Shown here: piece after piece, positions 56,445 through 64,000 of the stretch
Numbering within the stretch: the first letter of the stretch is position 1
How the letters are laid out: the number at the start of each line of letters is the position of its first letter
Source: Candidula unifasciata
Taxonomy: Eukaryota; Mollusca; Gastropoda; Stylommatophora; Geomitridae
Reading direction: 5' to 3'
NCBI GenBank assembly: GCA_905116865.2
Contig: CAJHNH020002665.1
Span: forward strand, 1-64,000
DNA: 64,000 nt
Notes under the pieces: model-generated
The model's database searches: none
Told to the model about the DNA's origin: nothing
What the model saw: only the letters and a program-made list of their open reading frames with translations
Position numbers and translations under genes: made by a program

Positions 56445-56774
56445 TGGTACAATATTTTTTGCCTCCCCCAAACACGAAATTCCCATGGGAATTCCACAGC
56501 TGACTTGACAGTCCATTATTTCAAGGGGTGCAAGTGTGCTGCTGTCTGCTGCTGTTTTTGAGTGTTCATCTAGTGTCTTATGGTGCGACATATTTCGGTC
56601 TGTTGATGCGCATTTGGCTGCTTGATGATGCGCAATTGGCCGGTCTGCAATATTAGTTATGTTTTCATAACATGTCAACATGTGAGTTCATAGCGTAGTT
56701 GGTATCACATCTGCCTTGTAAATGAAAGATGCCGTGTTCAATACCGACGTGATCCATTGTGAATTTCCTTTTTT

Positions 56775-56987
56775 TTTTTTTTTTCAAATGAAATGTAAAT
56801 TGTGTGTGTTTTTGTTGTCACAATGTTTTTTTTTTAAATAAAATGTAAATTGTGTGTTTTAAATGAAATGTAAATTGTGTGTGTGCGTGCGCGCGCGCGT
56901 GCGTGCGCGTGTGCGTGTTTTTTTTTAAATAAAATGTAAATTGTGTGTTTTAAATGAAATGTAAATTGTGTGTGTGTGCGTGCGTGC

Positions 56988-57019
<32 letters not shown>

Positions 57020-57115
57020 TTTGTTGTTGTTGTTGTCACAACGTTTTTTGTAAAAATAAAATGTAAATTGTGTGTATGTGTGTTTGTTGTCACAACGGTT
57101 TTTTTTCACTACATG
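56775..57115. repeat. TG/GC microsatellite with AAATGTAAATTG repeats
   Basis: AATGAAATGTAAATTGTGTG units alternate with GTGCGTGC and T runs, five to six times. Confidence 0.9.
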
Positions 57116-57314
57116 TAAAATGTGCACTTTGGCTATGTGAACTCTATGTGCAATCGCAGGAAATGCCAATTGGGGTACTGTGGGGGGCCCTAAAAAGGGC
57201 CAATCATTCTACATGAATACTGCTGGGTTCACGCACGAATTGACAATCACAGAGATTGTACACGTTAGTAGATCTGAACTGAGGTCAAACTGCGGTGGCA
57301 GAAGAGACGACGGA

Positions 57315-58201
57315 CTAGTAGTCTCTCGGGGGCCAGAATCTAGCAATGTCTGCTAGTATGGTTTCAAACATGTCGCCACCCGCACGTTGAGCGCGCCTGC
57401 GCCACAGAAACTCACACATGTAAGATTCTAATAAATGTCTGTGGGTGCCATTCTGGCGCTTGTTTCTCTCCTTTGCCGACCTCCACAAACGTTCGATGCA
57501 TTGCGTATGAGCACCTGTGGTGGGGTCGACAAAATTAATGAGTGATTGACGGTAAGATGCGTCAATCCAGGAATATTCTCAATTCCATTGTAGGCACGCC
57601 ACATGTCGGAAACTACTGTCGTTCCGGGTCTGATGTTTGCGCTAATGATCGGCAGAAGCGTCTCTGCTTTTCTGTCTGGGACGCAGACCAGAAAACATTC
57701 GCCCGTCTCGCGACAGACTCCGCCAAATACCCACTGTTGTGGAAACACACGTCCAACATGATTTTTACGTCTTGCAAAGAGACTTTCATCAATTTCAACA
57801 GTGGTGTTCTCTCCACCGATCACTGCAGGATTCAATAACAAAGTATTTGCACAAACCTCCCTTACGAAATTGCTCCATTCCACCGTCGCAGTCGGCGACA
57901 TGCTCAGCTCTACTTGGCAAAATCGAATGCTTGTCATCTCGTGAGACCAGCAGTATATAAAAAGAATGATCTGTCTATATGGAAGCCGTGATCCTTCCAG
58001 CCATGTTCCTTGCCGCAGAGGTATGTCCACACGACAAGTGGACTTTCTACAGCGCCAACGGTCGTGTCTTTCAGACAGCGATAGCAGCATCTGGTGGTTG
58101 TTTCTGCAACTTCTGGTTCTGTGCAGAATGCCATGCTGTTGCAGGAAGGCAATGCTGCTTTCTTTGTCTTGTACCGATTCAACTAGCTGTAGAAAATTCA
58201 T
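57315..58201 (-). pseudogene. Merlin/IS1595-type transposase, one frameshift
   Basis: From the ATG at 58201, the protein (about 295 residues after correction, normal for the family) has a zinc-ribbon-like N-terminus (RSCRNNHQM...WRCRKSTCR). An IS1595-type DDE domain follows, with D138 in TVEIDESLFARRK, D199 in VVSDMWRAY and NHSL before the third motif. One base is lost near 57545. The next frame then gives NFVDPTTGAHTQCIERLWRS with the final Glu, and runs RRRAQRAGGDMFE to the stop at 57315. Members of this group move by cut and paste and leave 8-9 bp duplications. Its own terminal repeats were not identified. The good preservation suggests fairly recent activity. Upstream in-frame sequence to 58333 looks non-coding. 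Confidence 0.85.
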
Positions 58202-58204
58202 CGT

Positions 58205-58795
58205 GACTGCTCCTGGAAACAATGGCAACTGACTGACGCCGAAAAAGAGCGGTAAACATACTTCATCAATGTTGCCACTTTTCTTTGACAAAAACATCCA
58301 AAATGGAGTCAAAAAAGATCTTAAAATATCCAAATTTGCGTGGAAAACATATAGAAAAAAAAATCCAAACGGGAAGAGTCACAAATTACATAGCTATTAA
58401 TATGACTAAAATGTGTAGCATTAATCTGTACCGAAAAGTAAATGTGGCCAGTGTAACAGCTACCACATCACCCTTAGAGTGCCAGTACTACTGCTGCTAC
58501 CACTACCACCACCACCGTCACAACAACAACACAAAACGGTCACTACTGTCTGTACAGGTCGTTGTAAGTGTGCCCCCGACATAAAACTCCATCACCTAAC
58601 CATGGGCGAACGCAAGGGGAAAAGGGGGGGGGGGGGGGGGGCATTTGCCCTGGATTGATTGAAAAAAAAAAAAAATTCTGTTGCTTGTTCATCTGCAGCA
58701 GCAACGCTATCACCAGAACCAGACCCGGACAAACTTGAAAGTGGAGATACTATGTTAACCTAGGACATTGAACTCTGTGTAAAATCTACTACGAA
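58205..58795. other. Spacer with G run at 58626-58641
   Basis: No gene. CCATGGGCGAACGCAAGGGG near 58601 resembles a hAT-type terminus preceding the relic to the right, but no matching right end was found. Confidence 0.4.
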
Positions 58796-58799
58796 GATT

Positions 58800-60485
58800 C
58801 GATCTTAAGCTCAAGTATCGTTTGCTAACTGATCCATACAAGCCTCACCCGTCATATGATTTTGAAGGCGACATGTCAGGAAGTGGAAAACGTTGTTTCA
58901 GGAAATCTTGGCTAACCCAGTATTCTCTATGGTTATCATATTCACCTAGGTTAAAAAGTGCTATTTGCATTTTCTGTGTTTTATTTCCGCAACCAGTTCA
59001 AAAAGGAATTCAAGGTGCCTTCATTACTACTCCTTCTACAAAGATTTTAATGAATATGCCAGAAACCAGCTCAGCATGGCATCGTGGGTCTTAACAAGAT
59101 GCTGAACACTTGGCGTCAACCATTAGAGATCCAAAAAAGGATATTATTTGTCAGATAGATAACTCCGTAAAACGAACTATTGAAGAAAACAGAAAGAAAC
59201 TGTATCCTTTTATTTCAACAATCTTATTTTGCGGAACAAATGATTAGCCAATTCGTGGGAAAGATAGCACCAAAGGAAATGTCGAACAACTTTATACGTA
59301 TCGAATTGAGGGAGGAGACAGTATTTAAAAAAAAAACCATTTTGATACAACTGCTGGAAATGCACGTTACACATCACATCGAACGCAGAATGGTTTGATT
59401 AATTTGTCTGAACAATCTTTGCGAGAAGACATTGTAAAAGCTGCTAACAATGCTGTTGGATTCTTGATCATAGCCGATGGAACAGCAAATATCTTAGGAG
59501 CAGAACAGTTATCACTGGGAGTCCGGTTTGTAGAGAAGGCTTTGATTCGTGAGGAATTCCATGGATTTTCTCCGCTGAAAGGTATGGACGCCGCCACGAT
59601 ATCTGATTGTATTATTCTACATTGCAAAACATTTGGTCTTCTCCTTAATAATCTGCTGGGTCAAGGTTATGATGGGTGCTCGACAATGGCCGGAAAAGAA
59701 AATGGTGTTCAAGCGAAAAATTCGAAGAATTTACCCCAAGGCTGCCTTTGTTCGCGGTGCCTCGCATATACTGAATCTCGTTGAAAATGATCTTAATAAT
59801 GTTGCATTGATACGAAATACTATTAGTATTATCAAAGCAATTATTACATTTTTTTCGTGAAAGCCCAAAAAGGAGGTCCTCTGTCCCAAATATTCCTATT
59901 CTGTGTGAGACAAGATGGACAAGCAAGTATAAAAGAATTCAGATTTTTTCTAGTAAATTTGCCAACTGGAAACATTTTCATTGCATGCAAGTGGAAATAC
60001 ACAACAGGCTGCACATCAGTTACATTGTTCATCAAAGTCCAGCACGTTTTTATTTTGTCTCAATATTATTTCTCAAGACTTGGAACCAGTTACTCAGGCT
60101 CTTCTAGCTGTTCAAGTTGATCTTCCAGAAGTCCAACTGCAAGTTCAAAACCTGCTCAGTGTAGTAAAACTTCACCGAGGTGATTCCGATAACTATTTCA
60201 GGGATATTTTTGTGAAAACACTACAACTCGCACAGAAAGTGGATATTGAGCTGATTATCCCAAGACAGCGTGGAAGACAAAAGTATCGAAGTAATCCGGG
60301 AACCATAAGTGTTGAAGAGTACTTCAAACTGTTTACATTCCATACTTAGATTCTCTAATTAACTCAACTGAGAGTCGATTCTGTGAAGCCAACAGTGCAC
60401 AATATAACTTAGCGTTGCTACATCCTTCGAAATTGTGCAAACTGAATCGTAAAAAGTTTAAGGATATAATGTCTACTATTATTCA
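58800..60485 (+). pseudogene. hAT-like (zinc finger MYM/DUF4371 type) transposase relic
   Basis: Motifs in order across shifting frames. A TTF-type finger region reads KRCFRKSWLTQYSLWLSYSP then SAICIFCVLFP (about 58890-58990). Then come IDNSVKRTIEENRKKLYPF-like sequence, NGLINLSEQSLREDIVKAA, ADGTANILGAEQLSLGVRFV with the catalytic-type Asp (about 59475-59530), FGLLLNNLLGQGYDGCSTMA, AAFVRGASHILNLVENDLN and, near the end, DSLINSTESRFCEANSAQYN from the dimerisation region. Stops and frameshifts throughout. It is interrupted at 60510 by a TCT microsatellite and a family B copy. Confidence 0.82.
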
Positions 60486-60512
60486 GATATACTACATTGA
60501 TAATTTTGAAAC

Positions 60513-60600
60513 ATCTTCTTCTTCTTCTTCTTCTTCTTCTTCTTCTTCTTCTTCTTCTTCTTCTTCTTCTTCTTCTTCTTCTTCTTCTTCTTCTTCTTCG
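60513..60600. repeat. (TCT)n microsatellite
   Basis: About 85 bp of perfect TTC triplets; on the minus strand it is the GAA tail of the adjacent family B copy. Confidence 0.97.
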
Positions 60601-60885
60601 CGTTCACCAGCTGAACACTCTGGCGTAAAGTTCTGGTTGCTCATCCACTTCTGGACTGCAGCCATGCTCCAGAACATGAGTGTTGCGTGTGCATCAGTTT
60701 TACAGATCTGATTCAATTGAATGCAGACTTTTGGTTCCTCGCCTCTCAGGCAGATGCACTCCGACTTCAAAGGAAGTTCCCCAGTTAGTCGACTCTTACG
60801 ACATGCTTTTGGGGAGGCAGTGGGTCTATTCTTGTTTTCCCCACAATAGGGCCCCGGAACCCACACGGGGGAGGGAAAACTCGAG
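60598..60885 (-). mobile_element. Repeat family B, full copy
   Basis: Near-identical order to the 14.6-kb copy: GCGTTCACCAGCTGAACACT at the GAA-tail side, ACATGCTTTTGGGGAGGCAG and GCCCCGGAACCCACACGGGG at the head. It has the longest and purest GAA tail of the family here. Confidence 0.8.
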
Positions 60886-60889
60886 AATG

Positions 60890-61435
60890 CAGAAGTAGAC
60901 AAGATTTTATCGACTTGTACCTTTTACAAAGTTTTATCTGAGTGTCAGGTATGTGTTACTATTTTTGCTAACATTACCAGCAACAACATGTACTGTGGCG
61001 CGATCGTTCAGCACATTACGTCGTCGTGTAAAACATGGCTTAGATCTGCAATGTGAGATAAACGTCTGTATGGATTGTTTATGTTAAGCAATACCAGGCC
61101 GGCAACGAAACAAATAATGATTTGACCGTTGCTGGCGCTACGTCGTTCGTGGTTTGTGCGATTTATGAAAGTACTTACAACGAGCCTTGGTGATATCCCC
61201 GGGAACTGCCAATATTTTTTTGTTCATACTTTACTTTTAGCATATTGAAATGTTTATTCAAAGTGAAAGCCACAAAGGAAGGTGAGCAATTATTTTTTTT
61301 AAATCACATGAAAAAGAAACACAAAGTTAGCACAGTGAGGTTACGGTTGAAACAAAGTAAGTGTGATTTGCGCACCCTTTTAATTAATCAGTACCGGGGC
61401 TGCCAGATATTTGAGCTTTGACCCCAGTGAGAGTT
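60890..61435. other. No recognisable feature
   Basis: Inside the composite insertion; no coding signal. Confidence 0.5.
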
Positions 61436-61544
61436 CAAAGTTTGAGTAACTGAAAGAAAAAACAATAATAACTGGAAAAAAATTATTCAACTGAAATCAA
61501 AAGCATCTAGAAAAAAATCTACCATAAGAAAAAAAATATTTGAC

Positions 61545-61755
61545 TCCAAATGAAAAGCATCTAGAAAAGCATCTACCATTTAAACGTCAAAAAGACATTT
61601 AAATGGAAGGAAAAACATATGAAAAGAATCTAGAAAAGCATCTACAATTTAAACGTCAAAAAGACATTTAAATGGAAGGAAAAACATATGAAAAGAATCT
61701 AGAAAAGCATCTACCATTTAAACGTCAAAAAGACATTTAAATGGAAGGAAAAACA
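61545..61755. repeat. ~69-bp tandem repeat, 3 units
   Basis: AGAAAAGCATCTACCATTTA + AACGTCAAAAAGACATTTAA + ATGGAAGGAAAAACATATGA in three successive copies, with a diverged half-unit on the left. It lies near the right end of the composite insertion. Confidence 0.92.
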
Positions 61756-61969
61756 TCTAAATGTGGATGTAAAATAACCGAAGTGGCAACACTGACGTCA
61801 TAGTAAAGGCGCGCTTTGCAAGAGCGCGCTTTTGCGATGTGAACAACTGGGATGTAGAGAAACCGCGAGAAACCACATCCTGAACACCCTAGAATTTATT
61901 GGGAATGTCTCCTGTGACGTCATTGTGACGTCAGGGGTACGCAAAAAATATAGTACCATTTTTTTTTTT

Positions 61970-62425
61970 CTTTTTATTTGCCAGGCATGCCACCCCATGT
62001 TTTAACCTTAAAAGTTGGCGTGCCTGTTATTCTTCTCAGAAACACCAATCCGCCACATCTTTGCAGTGGTACCAGGCTTTCAGTGAAAAAGATGGTGCCC
62101 AATATCATCGTAAGTACAATTTTACATGAACATTTAAGGGCCAGGATATACTATTGCAACGCAATTCCAAGAGACATGCCATTCAACTTCAGATGCTTGC
62201 AGTTTCTGGTGCGACTCACCTTAGCAATGACCATCAACAAATCACAGGGACAGTCAGAACAATTGCGTGGACTACATTTGGAACATCCATGCTTTTCACA
62301 TGGACTGCCATATGTGGCCTGTTCAAGCGTCGGAAAACCTACTGATTTATTCGTGTACGCACCAGGCGGAAAATCTAAGAACAATTACATTTTAAATTGC
62401 CTGCTTTTTCCTAAGGATTTGTGAA
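61970..62425 (+). pseudogene. Helitron 2 helicase, right piece
   Basis: [57 protein letters not shown] (motif VI), LPYVACSSVGKP and LFVYAPGGKSKN, the same order as Helitron 1 but about 75% identical by eye. Read from 62000 it has a single long frame ending near 62423. Confidence 0.85.
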
Positions 62426-62658
62426 CAGCACAATGATCCAAAATAAATACTACATATTGTTATATCGACTTTCCTTTCAATTGAATTTCTATCAGAGGCG
62501 TAGCAACGCGCGCTTGGTACAGTTTACCATAGCAATCATTTCATAATTATTGTGTATTTTTCCTGTTTTCATAGCTTTTCACTTGGGTAATTTTTCCGAC
62601 TACTTGGATGTACGAAGCAAGATTTCTATTTTCTTTCTTTTCAATTCAGCCAAACTAT

Positions 62659-62689
62659 GCCACAGCAACGCGTGGCCGGGTACAGCTAG
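62659..62689 (+). terminator. Helitron 2 3' hairpin and CTAG terminus
   Basis: GCCAC-AGCAACGC-GTGGC, then GGGTACAG and CTAG followed by T, the canonical Helitron target base. Confidence 0.88.
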
Positions 62690-62754
62690 TCTGATATATA
62701 ATACTATTACAAAAACCATTTTCCCGCCCTCAGGCGTTTCGAACAAATAGTGCA

Positions 62755-62865
62755 AGAAATATACTTTCCAGTCCTATCGGCACTCGGTGCATGATGTGGT
62801 AAACATCAGTGGCAGCCTTTACTTCCCATAACTTTTCCCTGGTACTCATTTATAGCTATGTGAAA
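62755..62865 (-). mobile_element. SINE family A body fragment
   Basis: CATGATGTGGTAAACATCAG, GCCTTTACTTCCCATAAC and CTGGTACTCATTTATAGCT match the family body. Confidence 0.7.
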
Positions 62866-62869
62866 TTGA

Positions 62870-63385
62870 GAACTAATGTCTGAAAAAATAAATAATTGTA
62901 GAACTGTGTTTTTTTTTTAAAGCACCACCTTAAGTTCCCCACCCGAGCATCTTTCTGCAATACCAGTGGGACGTCTCGTTTACGGCTCAAAATGTTATAG
63001 TCACCTTAATTTATACTAGCTTCCTGCCTCTAATCAAAATTTGCAATGTATACAAATAATAAGAAAAACATGCAACTAAAATCAATGAAAAGTGCATTTC
63101 TCGCCTCATTCATTTTTCAGTACAATAATCTTTGCAAACTGGTCAATGTAAAAGTTTCTTAACTTTAATGACCGGATCAGTTAAAGTTATAACCGCGTCG
63201 ACCATTTTTTATATCGTTTTGTTTAAATCCTGATTTATAAATACATCATAATCTACGAAAAACTGCTGCATCAGGCCAGAGCTACACCCTTACTACAGAT
63301 ACGTATTTCTTTTTAGTAAATTCCATTTTCTACATTTTTCAGGCTTATAGGTCACAAAGGGCTAGTAAAAAAAAAAAAATTAAAG
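62870..63385. other. No recognisable feature
   Basis: A/T-rich DNA; nothing identified. Confidence 0.5.
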
Positions 63386-63387
63386 AT

Positions 63388-63550
63388 TCCTTTCCACACC
63401 TTTAGGCGTATAGGGCATATGGAAAGAGCTCTCATATTTTAACAGACCATCAGCACCCGGTGGGTAATGTGGTCATCATTACGCCGGCTGTCTTCACTTT
63501 CCCAGGACAGCCCATTCTGGTACCCATTTTAGGCTGGGTCAACCTATAAA
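63388..63550 (-). mobile_element. SINE family A body
   Basis: CACACCTTTAGGCGTATAGG, GGTGGGTAATGTGGTCATCA and CATTCTGGTACCCATTTTAG + GCTGGGTC. Head missing. Confidence 0.75.
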
Positions 63551-63554
63551 GGGT

Positions 63555-63690
63555 TAGACCTATATACAAAGAGACCGACAAATCGGCACTCTATGGGTGA
63601 CTTGGTCATCATCATGTAGGCCGCCTTTACTTCCTAGGGATTTACCTGCTACCAATTTAAGACTGGCTCAACCCGGGAAACAAGGTAGTT
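63555..63690 (-). mobile_element. SINE family A body, second tandem copy
   Basis: GTTAGACCTATATACAAAGA, CTATGGGTGACTTGGTCATC, GCCGCCTTTACTTCC and a GGCTCAACCCGGG segment repeat the preceding body about 130 bp on. Two insertions or a duplication. Confidence 0.7.
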
Positions 63691-63705
63691 TCATGTATGT
63701 ATAAG

Positions 63706-63975
63706 TGATAAGTCGGCGTGTGTGACTTAGGCGTTGCGAATTCCCTTTGTAATTCCCATTACAAAGGGAATTCGCAACGCCGAGGTGTCGGGTTCGATCC
63801 CAGCTGCTGACGATTTGAATTGTGTTGGTTTCGACATTGGGACCGGGAGCTGACCGTTTAGAGCAATGGCAAACTACTGAACAGAAAACTTGCCTAGGAA
63901 AACCACAACAGCCGAAAAATGCTGGGGTTGGTTTTCAACTTCCTGTAAAGGATACGCAACTAACTTATACTTGAT
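63706..63975 (+). mobile_element. SINE family C, full copy with palindromic head
   Basis: The B box GGGTTCGATCCCAGCTGCTG, then TTGGTTTCGACATTGGGACC, AAACTACTGAACAG and the tail TTCCTGTAAAGGATACGCAA + CTAACTTA match the 29.2-kb copy. The part before the B box carries a perfect 22-bp inverted repeat (63731-63780). Confidence 0.8.
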
Positions 63976-64000
63976 AAATTTATTGGACATTTGATGCGAA

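Larger units (their letters stand above)
56445..61958. mobile_element. 5.5-kb inverted-repeat-bounded composite insertion
   Basis: Left end TGGTACAATATTTTTTGCCT + CCCC, right end (reverse complement) TGGTACTATATTTTTTGCGT + ACCCC. It sits exactly at the break in the Helitron 2 helicase. T runs at both edges hide the target duplication. It contains TG-rich repeats, a Merlin-type transposase, a hAT-like relic and a family B copy. Which of these owns the ends is not clear. TGACGTCA occurs twice just inside the right end. Confidence 0.65.

Overview
This is a eukaryotic window. Introns with GT/AG borders, dense minisatellites and microsatellites, tRNA-like SINEs, several LINE remnants, Helitrons and DNA transposons all point that way. 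The one gene I can reconstruct is a class A GPCR of the FMRFamide-receptor-like type used as chemosensory receptors in sea slugs. Together with the non-LTR RNase H fragments, this suggests a mollusc, most likely a heterobranch gastropod. That assignment is inference, because no species-diagnostic gene is present. There is no operon, CRISPR array or bacterial gene.

Layout. 1-3,800 holds degenerate 30-bp repeats, an error-prone-looking homopolymer zone and purine microsatellites. 4,377-12,960 (minus strand) is a three-exon GPCR gene of 351 codons. Its two introns, each about 3.76 kb, are filled with minisatellites, LINE pieces, a trinucleotide array and a 229-bp insertion carrying a hammerhead-ribozyme-like core. 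13,000-21,700 is intergenic: SINEs, a second hammerhead-like insertion, and 18-, 49- and 40-bp arrays. 21,849-24,165 is a 48-bp minisatellite of about 48 units. 24,200-36,700 has SINE and repeat fragments, a hAT-type non-autonomous element with an 8-bp target duplication, a 31-bp array and a 2-kb LINE. 36,900-39,815 is a retrotransposon RNase H region in which a 32-bp unit has expanded to about 2.2 kb. 42,369-42,800 is a near-perfect 201-bp foldback. 44,592-47,561 is a P-element-like (THAP) transposon with terminal inverted repeats. 53,102-62,689 is a nested pile: a deleted Helitron lies next to a second Helitron helicase, which is split by a 5.5-kb inverted-repeat-bounded insertion holding a Merlin-type transposase and a hAT relic. 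The end of the window is SINEs.

Only the GPCR looks like a functional host gene. Everything else recognisable is mobile or tandem DNA, mostly decayed. The Merlin transposase (one frameshift) is the least decayed. The best candidates for new biology are the three hammerhead-like motifs, two of them inside short insertions with 11- and 13-bp direct flanking repeats; the retrotransposon-derived minisatellite; and the foldback whose spacer and inner arm recur about 0.5 kb away.
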